DNA of 64,000 nucleotides, taken from contig JALOTD010000031.1 of NCBI GenBank assembly GCA_025458105.1, forward strand, positions 1 to 64,000. The letters are read 5' to 3'. The position numbers and the translations under genes were made by a program. Source of the DNA: Tabrizicola sp. (GTDB taxonomy: Bacteria > Pseudomonadota > Alphaproteobacteria > Rhodobacterales > Rhodobacteraceae). This document shows, piece by piece, positions 34,563-44,393 of this stretch (the first letter of the stretch is position 1; each line of letters begins with the position of its first letter). The notes beneath the pieces are model-generated. The model saw nothing but the letters and a program-made list of their open reading frames with translations. It made no database searches and was not told the DNA's origin.

Positions 34563-36063
34563 TCAGATGAAGGCGTCCGGCATCTCGGCCTTGCGCTTGG
34601 CGACGAAGGCTTCCAGCGACTCGCGGGTGCCTTCGTCCAGTGCCGGAGGCTGGTAGTCCGCGAGTTGCCTCTTCACCTTTTCGGCCGCGAGCGCCTGCGT
34701 GTCGCGGCTGCCTTCTTCGGCCCAGGTCTCGAAAGGTTTGTAATCCAGCAGGTCGGATCGCCAGAAGGCCGACTTGAAATTGGCTTGTGTATGCGCGCAG
34801 CCAAGATAGTGGCCGCCGGGTCCGACTTCGCGGATCGCGTCCATCGCCTGTCCGTTCAGGTCGACCTGCACGCCCTGCGCCAGATGATGCAGCGTTCCAA
34901 GCTGGTCGGCATCCATCACGAACTTTTCATAGGAGCTGACAAGGCCCCCTTCCAGCCAACCGCAGGCGTGCAGCATGAAGTTCACACCCGCAAGCAGCGC
35001 CATGTTCAGGCTGTTCGCCGTCTCGTACGCTGCCTGGGCGTCCGGCAGCTTCGATCCGCAGAACGACCCGCCTGACCGATAAGGCAGCCCCAGACGCCGC
35101 ACCAGCTGGCCTCGGCGCGCCGGAGTTCATGTCGATCGAGGTGACGAACGCCCCCGCGATGACGGGCGAGCCCGGGCGGACCAGCTGCGAATAGCTGACG
35201 CCCGCGAGGATTTCCGCAAGCACCTGGGTCAGGGTCCCCGCCACGGTCACCGGCGCCATTGCTCCGCCGACGATGAAGGGCGAGACGATGGAGGCCTGGT
35301 TGTTCGCGGCATAGACCTCAAGCGCGCCCATCATGATCCCGTCGAAGACCATCGGCGAGTTGATGTTGATGAGGCTGGTCATCACGGTGTTACTCTGGAC
35401 GAAGTCCGCACCGAACAGGATCGAGGCCATGTCGACTGAATCCTGCGCGCGGCTTGGTTCGGTCACCGACCCCATGAAGGGCTTGTCCGATAGCGTCATG
35501 TGGGCAAGCAGCATGTCGAGGTGGCGCTTGTTCACCGGGACGTCGGTCGGTTCGCACACCGTGCCGCCCGAATGGTGTAGCCACTTCGACATGTAGCCCA
35601 GCTTCACGAAGTTCTGGAAGTCGGCGAGGGTCGCATAGCGGCGTCCACCTTCCATGTCGCGAACGAAGGGCGGGCCGTAGACCGGGGCAAGCACCAGACT
35701 GCGGCCACCGACGTCGACGTTCCGCTCGGGGTTGCGGGCGTATTGCGTGAAGGTCTTCGGCGCGGTCGAGATCAGTTTGCGGGCAAGGCCGCGGGGAATG
35801 TGGACGCGTTCGCCCTTCACATCGGCCCCGGCCTCGCGCCAGCGGGCCAGCGCGGCAGGGTTTTCGACGAAGTTCACGCCGATCTCTTCCAGCACCGTTT
35901 CGGCGTTCCATTCGATGATCTGCAGCGCTTCCTCGTTCAGGATCTCGAAGTTCGGGATGTTGCGCTGGATGAAGCGTGCCGTCTCGAAGCTGATCGCGGT
36001 GCGTTCCGCCCGGCGGCTGGCACCGCCCCCACTGCGCGCCCTGCGCCCTGCTACTTCGTTCAT
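34563..36063 (-). pseudogene. trimethylamine methyltransferase family (MttB-like), frameshifted
   Basis: MttB-superfamily corrinoid methyltransferase gene split into two frames. The first frame (36063 to about 35115) begins MNEVAGRRARSGGGASRRAE and reads through GGTVCEPTDVPVNKRH and TSIDMNSGAP. The second (about 35105 to 34563) resumes with RRLGLPYRSGGSFCGSKLPD and ends in EAFVAKRKAEMPDAFI. Between them a short segment that normally follows SGAP is missing. The total of 1501 bases is not a multiple of three and is about 45 bases short of the usual ~515 codons. No in-frame amber codon suggests pyrrolysine, so it belongs to the non-pyrrolysine (glycine-betaine-type) branch. It may be a pseudogene or an assembly error. 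Confidence 0.85.
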
Positions 36064-36180
36064 GGTCAGCCTCCGGAAACGGTTTGCCGTCCTTATGCCG
36101 TCAATCTCGGGCGGGGCTCTCCCCGAAACCGGCGATTACCTTCCAAAACCGACATTCCCCAAGGTCGCAAATCGTGCAGG

Positions 36181-36675
36181 CTATTCCGGGACGATGACCG
36201 GCTGAACTTGCACGCCCCAGCTGTGGATCGCGCCGACGTTGCAGTCCTGTACCGGAGCGATCACCATGATCATCAATTGATTGCTGCCCCGCGCAAACCC
36301 ACGGCCAAGATCAACCGTCCCGGATTGGCCTGGCCTTAGCACCCCGGTCTCGCCCAAATAGTTCGTGCCTCCGGCAAAGGGCTGCAGGGGCGTGGCAGGC
36401 AGGGCGTAGATGGTGCCCTCCGGCGGGGGTGGCGGCGGGGGCCAGGCGACCATGTACTGCACGGGCGAACAATGCGTCGCAGGCGCCGTCAGCCTGAGGC
36501 TGTAGATGGTCGAGCTTCCGTCCGACACCAGGTCATAAAGAACGCCCCGGTCGCAGGTCACACCACCCGCAACAAGGCCGGACGCGCCGCAGGTGGTTTC
36601 CAGATAGGCGGACTGCGCGGCGGCGGAGAACGGGGCCACCATCAGCCCAAGGGCTGTAAACAGAAAGGCCTTCAT
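36181..36675 (-). CDS. hypothetical secreted protein with polyproline run
   Basis: A 164-residue protein starting MKAFLFTALGLMVAPFSAAA, a signal peptide; the upstream in-frame start at 36705 lacks this. The mature part has several cysteines (TCGASG, TCDRG, HCSP, DCNVG) and seven consecutive prolines near its middle (AWPPPPPPPEG), likely needing EF-P for translation. The C-terminal half looks like beta-strands (GQSGTVDLGRGFARGSNQLM). I recognise no family. Confidence 0.65.
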   Translation of the reverse strand: MKAFLFTALGLMVAPFSAAAQSAYLETTCGASGLVAGGVTCDRGVLYDLVSDGSSTIYSLRLTAPATHCSPVQYMVAWPPPPPPPEGTIYALPATPLQPFAGGTNYLGETGVLRPGQSGTVDLGRGFARGSNQLMIMVIAPVQDCNVGAIHSWGVQVQPVIVPE

Positions 36676-36778
36676 GCCGTACCTCCCGGACAGCCAATGG
36701 CGCAAGATTCCTTGGCCAGGACCCGTCTGTCAAGGCGCGAGGGCTTGAACTTGCAATCGTCCCGGCTTACGCGGGCGC

Positions 36779-38353
36779 ATGAGCCAGACACACGACCGCC
36801 TTCTCATCATCGACTTCGGGTCCCAGGTGACGCAGCTGATCGCGCGCCGCCTGCGCGAGCTGAACGTCTACTGTGAAATCCACCCTTACAACCGCGTGGA
36901 CGATGGCTTTCTGAAAGCCTTCGCCCCCAAGGCAGTGATCTTCTCGGGCGGCCCCGCCAGCGTGTATTGGGAAAACGCCCCGATGCCGCCGAAGGGCGTG
37001 TTCGATCTGGGCGTGCCGATCCTGGGGATCTGCTACGGCCAGCAGGTGATGATGCATTGCCTGGGCGGGCATGTCGAAGGCGGGCATGGCACGGCAGAGT
37101 TCGGCAAGGCCTTTGTGACCCCGACCGCTCTGACGCATCCCTTCCTGCACGGCTGGTTCCCGGCGGAAGCGGGTCCGCAGGCGCAGGAACAGGTCTGGAT
37201 GTCGCACGGCGACCATGTGTCGAAGATCGCGCCGGGGTTCCAGGTCTACGGCACCTCGCCCAACGCGCCCTTCGCCATCACGGCGGACCCCGAGCGGCAC
37301 TTTTACGCCGTGCAGTTCCACCCGGAGGTGCACCACACCCCGAAGGGCGCGCAACTGTACGAGAATTTCGTCAAGTTGGCCGGGTTCAAGGGCGACTGGA
37401 CGATGGGGGCCTACCGCGCCGAGATGATCGAAAAGATCCGCGCTCAGGTCGGCGACAAGAAGGTCATCTGCGCGCTGTCCGGCGGGGTCGACAGTTCTGT
37501 CACCGGAATCCTGTTGCATGAAGCGATCGGCGACCAGCTGACCTGCGTTTTCGTAGACCACGGCCTTCTGCGCCTCGGCGAAGCCGAGCAGGTCGTGCAG
37601 ATGTTCCGCGAGAATTACAACCTCAACCTGATCCACGCCGATGAAAAAGACCTTTTCCTTGGCGCGCTGGAGGGGGTCTCGGACCCAGAGGTCAAGCGCA
37701 AGACGATTGGCAAGCTGTTCATCGACGTCTTCCAGAAATACGCCACCCAGATCGAAGGCGCCGAGTTCCTGGCACAAGGGACGCTTTACCCGGACGTGAT
37801 CGAAAGCGTTTCGTTCAGTGGCGGGCCTTCGGTCACGATCAAATCACACCACAACGTCGGCGGCTTGCCGGAAAAGATGGGCCTGAAACTCGTCGAACCC
37901 CTGCGCGAGCTGTTCAAGGACGAAGTCCGCGCTTTGGGCCGCGAGCTTGGCCTGCCGTCCAGCTTCATCGGCCGCCATCCCTTCCCCGGCCCCGGCCTTG
38001 CGATCCGCTGCCCCGGTGAGATCACCCGCGAAAAGCTCGACATCCTGCGGCGGGCGGATGCCGTCTACATCGACCAGATCCGCAAGCACGGGCTTTACGA
38101 CGAGATCTGGCAGGCCTTCGCCGCGATCCTGCCGATGCGGACCGTGGGCGTGATGGGCGACGGGCGGACCTATGACTACGCACTCGCCCTGCGCGCGGTG
38201 ACCTCGGTCGACGGCATGACCGCCGACTACTACCCCTTCACCCACGAGTTCCTGGGCGAGACCGCAACCCGGATCATTAACGAGGTCAAGGGCATCAACC
38301 GCGTCTTCTACGACTGCACCTCGAAGCCGCCCGGGACGATCGAGTTGGAATAG
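36779..38353 (+). CDS. guaA: GMP synthase (glutamine-hydrolysing)
   Basis: Converts XMP to GMP using glutamine and ATP. The 524 residues comprise a class I glutaminase domain with catalytic Cys85 in GICYGQQV and His/Glu in QFHPEVHHT, an ATP-pyrophosphatase domain with the P-loop LSGGVDSSV, and the C-terminal dimerisation domain ending in [12 protein letters not shown]. All are intact. No partner gene is adjacent, and the next gene begins 32 bases downstream. Confidence 0.98.
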   Translation: MSQTHDRLLIIDFGSQVTQLIARRLRELNVYCEIHPYNRVDDGFLKAFAPKAVIFSGGPASVYWENAPMPPKGVFDLGVPILGICYGQQVMMHCLGGHVEGGHGTAEFGKAFVTPTALTHPFLHGWFPAEAGPQAQEQVWMSHGDHVSKIAPGFQVYGTSPNAPFAITADPERHFYAVQFHPEVHHTPKGAQLYENFVKLAGFKGDWTMGAYRAEMIEKIRAQVGDKKVICALSGGVDSSVTGILLHEAIGDQLTCVFVDHGLLRLGEAEQVVQMFRENYNLNLIHADEKDLFLGALEGVSDPEVKRKTIGKLFIDVFQKYATQIEGAEFLAQGTLYPDVIESVSFSGGPSVTIKSHHNVGGLPEKMGLKLVEPLRELFKDEVRALGRELGLPSSFIGRHPFPGPGLAIRCPGEITREKLDILRRADAVYIDQIRKHGLYDEIWQAFAAILPMRTVGVMGDGRTYDYALALRAVTSVDGMTADYYPFTHEFLGETATRIINEVKGINRVFYDCTSKPPGTIELE

Positions 38354-38385
38354 GTCAACGAATTTACCGAGTAGGGAGACGTGTG

Positions 38386-39144
38386 ATGACGAAAGGGTTC
38401 AAGCGCGAAATCCAGCGTCGCATCTTTAGCCTGTATTCCACGTTCGCGCTGCTACCGTTTGCCTTCCGCCGCTATAAGATTGCCCCGCCAAAGCTCGTAA
38501 GCCATGCTGATTGGCCCGACTACCTGGAACGAGAGTTCAACAAGCCCGGCGTCAGGGTCCTGGAAATCGGGTCGCGTGTCGTGACTGGCGCAAACTTCCG
38601 TCAACGCTTTTCAAAGGCCGAATATGTCGGGTTCGACTATTACGCGGGCGAAAATGTCGACGTGGTTGGGGACGCGCATCGGTTGTCCGAGTACTTCGAA
38701 CCGGGGGAGAAGTTCGATCTTATCTTTTCATCCGCAGTGTTCGAACACCTGCACATGCCTTGGCTTGTCGCAGAGGAAATTGCAAAGATGCTGCGCGTCG
38801 ACGGGTATGTCTTTGTCGAGACCCACTTCTCTTTTGTCGCCCACGAAAGGCCCTGGAACTTCTTTCAATTCTCAGAGATGGGACTTCGCGCCTTGTTCAA
38901 CGCGGGACTTGGCTTTGAACTTGTAGACTACGGGATGAGCAACCCGATAGGCGGATATTTCAGCCGTCAGGCAGCACCCTACCTACGGTATAGACCGGTG
39001 CGAGAATTGTACTGTCACAGTGAAATCCTTTGCCGGAAGCGTGAGGACATCAAGGATTTCAACTGGCGCAGCCTTGACGCTGATGCAGTTGTCGACGGTA
39101 CGCGATATCCGCCACCGAAGTTAAAGGCCGGACTTCCTGAATGA
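38386..39144 (+). CDS. class I SAM-dependent methyltransferase, low GC
   Basis: A 252-residue Rossmann-fold methyltransferase. The SAM-binding motif I is VRVLEIGSRVV with a later acidic residue in YVGFDYYAGE, motif II is FDLIFSSAVFEHL, and post-I segments follow. The ATG at 38386 has AGGGAG upstream. Sampled lines of this gene are about 52-55% GC against about 70% in neighbouring guaA, which suggests recent acquisition. The type resembles methyltransferases of surface-polysaccharide clusters. The acceptor is unknown. The ABM-family gene overlaps its stop. Confidence 0.8.
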   Translation: MTKGFKREIQRRIFSLYSTFALLPFAFRRYKIAPPKLVSHADWPDYLEREFNKPGVRVLEIGSRVVTGANFRQRFSKAEYVGFDYYAGENVDVVGDAHRLSEYFEPGEKFDLIFSSAVFEHLHMPWLVAEEIAKMLRVDGYVFVETHFSFVAHERPWNFFQFSEMGLRALFNAGLGFELVDYGMSNPIGGYFSRQAAPYLRYRPVRELYCHSEILCRKREDIKDFNWRSLDADAVVDGTRYPPPKLKAGLPE

Positions 39145-39413
39145 TCCGCGTCACGGGCACTCTGACCTGCGCGACGGCCCAAGAAGCCGAGACCGTTCGC
39201 ACGCACCTGCCCAACCATATCCGCCTGAGCCGGGCGGAACCCGGCTGTCTGACCTTCGACGTCACCCCAACCGAAGACCCGCTGGTCTGGCGGCTGGACG
39301 AAAGTTTCGTCGACCGCGCCGCGTTCGAGGCACATCAGGCGCGGACGCGGGCCAGTGACTGGTTTGGCGCAACAGCCGACCTGAGACGGAATTTTCAGAT
39401 CGTCGAAACCTGA
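39141..39413 (+). CDS. antibiotic biosynthesis monooxygenase (ABM) family protein
   Basis: A 90-residue ferredoxin-like alpha/beta protein. It begins IRVTGTLTCATAQEAETV, has the conserved SRAEPGCLTFDVTPTEDP and the FVDRAAFEAHQARTRASDW segment typical of putative quinol monooxygenases (YgiN-like). Such dimers act on small aromatic or quinone compounds. The substrate here is unknown. The ATG overlaps the previous stop by four bases, although base composition returns to the genomic average. Confidence 0.82.
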   Translation: MIRVTGTLTCATAQEAETVRTHLPNHIRLSRAEPGCLTFDVTPTEDPLVWRLDESFVDRAAFEAHQARTRASDWFGATADLRRNFQIVET

Positions 39414-39467
39414 CGCTTTACGCGGGCAGACTGGACATTCCCTACGGTCCCGGCAAGGGTCGCCCGC

Positions 39468-40361
39468 ATGACCGCTCCAAACCGCCCGCTTGCCGCCGCT
39501 GCCTGGATGACTGGCTCCATCGCGTCTTTCACCGCCATGGCCATCGCCACGCGCGAGATCAAGGGCGTCCACGACACGTTCGAGATCCTGGCCTATCGGT
39601 CGGTCATAGGCTGGTGCCTGGTCGTCGGCATCGCGGCGGTCATCGGGCAGCTGGGCCGCATCCGGGCCGACCGCCTGCCAAGCCACCTTGTGCGCAACGT
39701 CTTTCATTTCACCGGACAATCGCTGTGGTTCTGGGCCGTGACGATGATCCCGCTGGCCCAGGTCTTTGCGCTGGAGTTCACTTCGCCGATCTGGGTCATC
39801 CTCTTGTCGCCCCTGTTCCTGGGCGAGACACTGACCCGCCGCAAGCTTCTTTCGGCAGCCCTTGGATTTGCCGGTATCCTGATCGTGGCGCGCCCGGATT
39901 TCGGCAACCTTGACCTTGGCGTTCTGGCAGCAGCCGGGTCGGCCGTCTTTTTTGCCGCGACTGCCCTGATGACCAAACGGCTGACCCGGGGCGAAGCCAT
40001 TGTGTCGATCCTGTTCTGGTTGACGCTGATGCAGGCGGGGTTCGGCACGGCCGCCATGCTGGCCGACGGCCAATTCACGGTTCCGACCTTGGCCACTCTG
40101 CCCTGGCTGGTGCTGATCGGCATCGCCGGGATTGCCGCGCATCTGTGCCTGACGACGGCGCTTTCACTGGCCCCTGCCAGTGTGGTCGTGCCGGTGGACT
40201 TTGCCCGCCTGCCGATCATCGCCGTGATCGGCGCCCTGTTCTACGCCGAACCGGTTGAGGCGACGCTGTTCTTGGGGGCAGGACTGATCTTTCTGGGGAT
40301 CTGGCTGAACCTGCGGACTGGCACCCCACTGCCACAGGGGGCGGACGTCACAAAACCGTGA
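39468..40361 (+). CDS. DMT/EamA-type transporter
   Basis: A 297-residue inner-membrane exporter with about ten spans in two EamA repeats. The first repeat has FEILAYRSVIGWCLVVGIAA and ALEFTSPIWVILLSPLFLGE; the second has IAAHLCLTTALSLAPASVVV and ends in GAGLIFLGIWLNLR. Members export metabolites or amino acids. The substrate cannot be deduced. It is a single-gene unit between the ABM gene and the FadL-like gene. Confidence 0.9.
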   Translation: MTAPNRPLAAAAWMTGSIASFTAMAIATREIKGVHDTFEILAYRSVIGWCLVVGIAAVIGQLGRIRADRLPSHLVRNVFHFTGQSLWFWAVTMIPLAQVFALEFTSPIWVILLSPLFLGETLTRRKLLSAALGFAGILIVARPDFGNLDLGVLAAAGSAVFFAATALMTKRLTRGEAIVSILFWLTLMQAGFGTAAMLADGQFTVPTLATLPWLVLIGIAGIAAHLCLTTALSLAPASVVVPVDFARLPIIAVIGALFYAEPVEATLFLGAGLIFLGIWLNLRTGTPLPQGADVTKP

Positions 40362-40441
40362 CGTGGCGTCATTGATTGACCCGATTCAGCCATGGGCATA
40401 CCGTTTCGAAAGGGGAAATCCTTTATCCAGGGATGAGGACA

Positions 40442-41527
40442 ATGAAACGCATTCTATCCACGGCAGCGGCCATGGCAGCAGCAGCAACGGCTGTCCACGC
40501 GGGGGGCGTCGAGCGATCGACACAATCAGTGGCCATCCTGTTCGAGCAGGGCCGCTATGCTGAACTGAGCTTTGGGCACTTTTCGCCAGACGTCAGCGGG
40601 TCCGTCGGAGGTGGTGCGTTATCGTCGGGCGACATGTCGTCGAGCTACAATACCTTTAGCCTCGGCTACAAGATGGACCTCGGCGACCGTATGGCGTTGG
40701 CGGTCATCCTCGACCAACCGATCGGTGCCGATGTCGCATATCCGAATGGCACGGGTTATCCGCTGCAAGGCACAACGGCAGATTTGTCATCAACCGCCGT
40801 GACGGCCCTCTTGCGCTATCGGTTCGACAACAACGTTTCGGTCTACGGCGGCTTGCGGGCCCAATCGGTCAAAGGAACGGTGAACATCCGTTTCCCAGCC
40901 ATCGGGCTGGCGAACTACGGCATGGAAACCAGCCGGGAGTTGGACTTTGGCTATGTCGTCGGGGTCGCATGGGAGAAACCCGAGATCGCGGCCCGGGTCG
41001 CGCTGACCTACAACTCGGCCATCACGCACAATCTCGACTCCACCGAAACCGGCCTTGCAGCCATTCCGCTGACCGGCTCGTTCGAGACAGAGGTTCCGCA
41101 GTCGGTGAACCTTGAATTCCAGACCGGCATTGCTAAGGACACGCTGCTTTTCGGCTCGATCCGCTGGGTCGAATGGTCCGCCTTTGTCATTGATCCGCCA
41201 TTTTATCCGGCACCGCTTGGCAACCTGGTCGACTACGAAAGCGACCGGATCACCTACAACCTGGGTGTCGGCCGCCGGTTCAACGAAAACTGGTCGGCTG
41301 CGGTCACCCTTGGCTACGAAGAGGCGGACGGCGAGGTCACCGGCAACCTTGGCCCGACCGACGGGTTTGCCAGCATCGGCCTTGCCGCGACCTACACGAT
41401 GGACAACGTGAAGATCACCGGTGGGATCCGCTATGTCGACATCGGCGATGCGACCACCTCGATCGGTGCAAACTTCGAAGGCAACAGCGGCGTCGGGGTC
41501 GGCATCCGGATCGGCTACACCTTCTGA
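40442..41527 (+). CDS. FadL/OmpP1-family outer membrane transport protein
   Basis: A 361-residue beta-barrel protein. A signal peptide (MKRILSTAAAMAAAATAVHA) precedes GGVERSTQSVAILFEQGRYA, the NPA-less N-terminal hatch pattern seen in alphaproteobacterial FadL relatives. Strand repeats follow, including LDFGYVVGVAWEKPEIAARV and the terminal GVGIRIGYTF with C-terminal Phe. FadL proteins pass long-chain fatty acids or other hydrophobic compounds. The ATG at 40442 was chosen for the signal peptide. An intrinsic terminator follows. Confidence 0.88.
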   Translation: MKRILSTAAAMAAAATAVHAGGVERSTQSVAILFEQGRYAELSFGHFSPDVSGSVGGGALSSGDMSSSYNTFSLGYKMDLGDRMALAVILDQPIGADVAYPNGTGYPLQGTTADLSSTAVTALLRYRFDNNVSVYGGLRAQSVKGTVNIRFPAIGLANYGMETSRELDFGYVVGVAWEKPEIAARVALTYNSAITHNLDSTETGLAAIPLTGSFETEVPQSVNLEFQTGIAKDTLLFGSIRWVEWSAFVIDPPFYPAPLGNLVDYESDRITYNLGVGRRFNENWSAAVTLGYEEADGEVTGNLGPTDGFASIGLAATYTMDNVKITGGIRYVDIGDATTSIGANFEGNSGVGVGIRIGYTF

Positions 41528-41550
41528 CCGCTGGTCCTTGCCTGACAGGA

Positions 41551-41578
41551 AACCCCGCCCCGACCGGGCGGGGTTTTT
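41551..41578 (+). terminator. Rho-independent terminator after the FadL-like gene
   Basis: A perfect 10-bp stem, AACCCCGCCC (41551-41560) with GGGCGGGGTT (41566-41575), closes a five-base loop and runs directly into a T-run. It is 24 bases after the FadL-like stop codon. Confidence 0.93.
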
Positions 41579-41629
41579 CATTGTGAAGGCACGGGACCGG
41601 CGCTAACAGGGGCGGTACGAGGTGACGCG

Positions 41630-42490
41630 ATGATCTATGCTTCCGCTTCCGACTATCTGGCCACGCGCGCCAAGCGGGTGATGCTGTTCGGCATGTCGGG
41701 CCTGGGCAAGACACACCTGTCGAACCTCTTGCGCGACCAGGGCGACTGGTTCCACTATTCCGTCGATTACCGGATCGGCACCCGCTACATGGGCGAGTAC
41801 ATCGCCGACAACTTCAAGCGCGAGGCGATGAAGGTTCCGCTTTTGCGTGAGCTTCTGATGACCGACAGCGTCTACATCGCATCCAACATCACCTTCGACA
41901 ACCTCGCCCCCCTCTCCACCTACCTCGGCAAGCCAGGCGATCCGGCCAAGGGTGGCCTGCCCTTTGCCGAATACATGAAGCGCCAGGATCAGCACCGGTC
42001 GGCTGAGATCGCTGCCACCCTGGATACCGCCCGTTTCATGGAACGCGCCCACGACATCTATGGCTATCCGAACTTTATCTGCGACACCTCCGGCTCGATC
42101 TGCGAGGTGGTGGAACCCGAGGATCCGCAAGACCCTGTGATGCGCCAGCTGGCCGAGACGCTGCTTCTAGTCTGGATCAAGGGCTCTGACACTCATACGG
42201 CGGAACTCGTCCGCCGCTTCGACCGCGCGCCCAAGCCGATGTACTACCAGCCACACTTTCTTCATGCGGCTTGGGAAGAATACCGCGCAAGTCATTCTGT
42301 GACTGAGGAAACCTGCGATCCAGACCACTTCGTGCGCTGGACCTATGCCCGCGCCCTGGCCCATCGGCAGCCACGCTATGCCGCCATGGCGCGCTGGGGC
42401 GTCACTGTCACCGCCGAAGAGGTCGCGACCGTCCGCTCTGCCCCCGACTTCGATGCGCTGATCGCCCGCGCGCTTGATCGTCGGGCCTGA
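41630..42490 (+). CDS. P-loop NTPase of unknown function
   Basis: A 286-residue soluble protein. The Walker A motif GMSGLGKT is at residues 21-28 in the context [21 protein letters not shown] possible kinase-like lid and substrate segment follows ([20 protein letters not shown]). [18 protein letters not shown] may supply the Walker B Asp. This resembles a conserved alphaproteobacterial ATPase group without known function. It may be a nucleoside- or small-molecule kinase. It stands alone between a terminator and metA. Confidence 0.75.
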   Translation: MIYASASDYLATRAKRVMLFGMSGLGKTHLSNLLRDQGDWFHYSVDYRIGTRYMGEYIADNFKREAMKVPLLRELLMTDSVYIASNITFDNLAPLSTYLGKPGDPAKGGLPFAEYMKRQDQHRSAEIAATLDTARFMERAHDIYGYPNFICDTSGSICEVVEPEDPQDPVMRQLAETLLLVWIKGSDTHTAELVRRFDRAPKPMYYQPHFLHAAWEEYRASHSVTEETCDPDHFVRWTYARALAHRQPRYAAMARWGVTVTAEEVATVRSAPDFDALIARALDRRA

Positions 42491-42525
42491 TCCTTCTACA
42501 TCCACCGCTCCAAAGGAAGCGACCG

Positions 42526-43443
42526 ATGCCCATTACCCTGCCCTCGACCCTGCCCGCCTATGACGTTCTGCGGAACGAAGGCGTCATGGTCATGTCGCCC
42601 GAACGCGCGGCGCGGCAGGACATCCGGCCGCTGCGCATCGGGCTTCTCAACCTGATGCCGAAGAAGATCCAGACGGAAAACCAGTTCGCCCGGCTGATTG
42701 GCGCGACGCCCTTGCAGATCGACCTGCAGCTGATCCGCATGTCCTCGCACCAGACGAAAAACACTGCCGCCGAGCACATGGAGACCTTCTATCACTCGTT
42801 TCAGGAGGTGAAGGATCAGAAGTTCGACGGCCTGATCATCACCGGCGCGCCGATCGAGCATCTGCCCTTCGAAGAGGTCACCTACTGGGAGGAGCTGTGC
42901 GAGGTCATGGACTGGACCCAGACCCATGTGCAGTCGACCTTTGGTGTCTGCTGGGGCGGGATGGCGATGATCAACCATTTCCACGGTGTGCGGAAACATA
43001 TGCTGCCCGCCAAGGCCTTCGGCTGTTTCCGCCACAAGAACCTCTGCCCGACCTCGCCCTATCTGCGCGGGTTTTCCGATGATTTCGTGATCCCCGTCAG
43101 CCGCTGGACCGAGATGAAGCAGACCGAGATCGACGCGGCACCGGGCCTGAAGACACTGCTTGGGTCAGATGAAGTCGGCCCCTGCCTGGTCGAGGACGCC
43201 GCGCACCGGGCACTGTATATCTTCAACCACTTCGAATACGACAGCGATACGCTGAAGCAGGAATATGACCGCGACGTGGCCAACGGCACGCCGATCAACG
43301 TGCCGATGAACTACTACCCGGATGACAATCCCGCGCGTCCCCCGCTGAACCGGTGGAGAAGTCACGCGCACCTGCTATATGGCAACTGGATCAACGAGAT
43401 ATATCAGACCACGCCATATGACCTGGACGAAATTGGCCGCTAG
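42526..43443 (+). CDS. metA: homoserine O-acyltransferase MetA (predicted acetyl-CoA specific)
   Basis: First committed step of methionine biosynthesis, acylating homoserine. At 305 residues it has family length. The nucleophile is Cys142 in [13 protein letters not shown], and the His/Glu pair lies in YIFNHFEYD. The position-111 residue that separates acetyl- from succinyl-CoA users in this family is Glu here (GAPIEH), which predicts O-acetylhomoserine as product. The following hydrolase gene overlaps the metA 3' end by 26 bases. Confidence 0.95.
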   Translation: MPITLPSTLPAYDVLRNEGVMVMSPERAARQDIRPLRIGLLNLMPKKIQTENQFARLIGATPLQIDLQLIRMSSHQTKNTAAEHMETFYHSFQEVKDQKFDGLIITGAPIEHLPFEEVTYWEELCEVMDWTQTHVQSTFGVCWGGMAMINHFHGVRKHMLPAKAFGCFRHKNLCPTSPYLRGFSDDFVIPVSRWTEMKQTEIDAAPGLKTLLGSDEVGPCLVEDAAHRALYIFNHFEYDSDTLKQEYDRDVANGTPINVPMNYYPDDNPARPPLNRWRSHAHLLYGNWINEIYQTTPYDLDEIGR

Positions 43444-44350
43444 TGTCCTCATCGCCGTCGCGGCCCTTGCCGGGGTCACCCACTGGCGGGCCTCGGCACG
43501 CGAAGCTGCGGCAGAGGCGGCCTTTCCCCCGACTGGGCAGTTCGTCACCGTAGACGGCAAGCGCCTGCACTACGAAATGCAAGGCACCGGCCCTGATCTG
43601 GTGATGATCCACGGCGCAAGCGGGTCGTTGCGCGACCTGACCTTCGCGCTTCGCGACCGGCTGACCGACCGCTACCGGGTGATCGTCGTCGACCGCCCCG
43701 GCCTTGGTCATTCCGATCCGCTGGACGAGACCAGCCTTTTGGCGCAGGCCCGTCACATCAAGGCGGGGCTGGCACAGTTGGGCGTCGAACACCCCGTCGT
43801 GCTGGGGCAAAGCTATGGCGGCGCGGTTGCCCTGGCCTGGGCGCTCGACGGCGGCCCGCGCGCGCTGGTGCTGGTAGGCTCGCCGTCCCTGCCCTGGCCC
43901 GGCAAGCTTGACCCCTGGTACCGTCTGACCGACACTTGGGTCGGGCGTCAGCTGGCCATTCCCCTGGCGGCAGCCTATGTGCCGCAATCCTATGTCTCCT
44001 CGGTCACCGCCGGGGTCTTTGCCCCCGATCCCGTGCCGCCGGGCTATGAGGCGCACCTTGGCGCAGCGCTGACCCTTCGGCGTGAAACGCTGGCCGCCAA
44101 TACCAGCCAGATCAATGCCTTGCGGGCCGAACTTGTGACCATGGAGCCGCGCTATCCCACGCTGACCCTGCCGGTGGAACTGATCCACGGCACCGCTGAC
44201 ACCATCGTGCCGCTCGACATCCACTCTGGCCCCCTGTCGCAACTGCTGCCGAAGGCGACGATCACTGTGATCCCAGGGGCTGGCCATATGCCGCATCACA
44301 GCCATCAGGGTCTGGTCCTTTCCGCAATCGACCGCGCCGCATTGCGCTAG
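43418..44350 (+). CDS. alpha/beta fold hydrolase
   Basis: A 310-residue membrane-anchored or exported hydrolase. A single N-terminal hydrophobic segment ([18 protein letters not shown]) precedes the catalytic domain. The oxyanion HG motif is [12 protein letters not shown], the nucleophile elbow is GQSYGG, the acid is likely in [11 protein letters not shown], and the catalytic His is in PGAGHMPHH. This matches the haloalkane-dehalogenase/epoxide-hydrolase-like group without specifying a substrate. The ATG at 43418 lies inside metA. An upstream in-frame start at 43379 is less likely. Confidence 0.85.
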   Translation: MTWTKLAASVLIAVAALAGVTHWRASAREAAAEAAFPPTGQFVTVDGKRLHYEMQGTGPDLVMIHGASGSLRDLTFALRDRLTDRYRVIVVDRPGLGHSDPLDETSLLAQARHIKAGLAQLGVEHPVVLGQSYGGAVALAWALDGGPRALVLVGSPSLPWPGKLDPWYRLTDTWVGRQLAIPLAAAYVPQSYVSSVTAGVFAPDPVPPGYEAHLGAALTLRRETLAANTSQINALRAELVTMEPRYPTLTLPVELIHGTADTIVPLDIHSGPLSQLLPKATITVIPGAGHMPHHSHQGLVLSAIDRAALR

Positions 44351-44393
44351 GGCTGGCAATCGCCATACTGGACGCAATGTAAGGAGGATTCAG

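Noticed and set aside
34563-36063. Possible pyrrolysine (amber read-through) in the MttB-like gene
   Set aside because: The interruption is a frameshift with missing sequence and not an in-frame TAG. No pyl genes are present, and Rhodobacteraceae homologues are of the non-pyrrolysine type.
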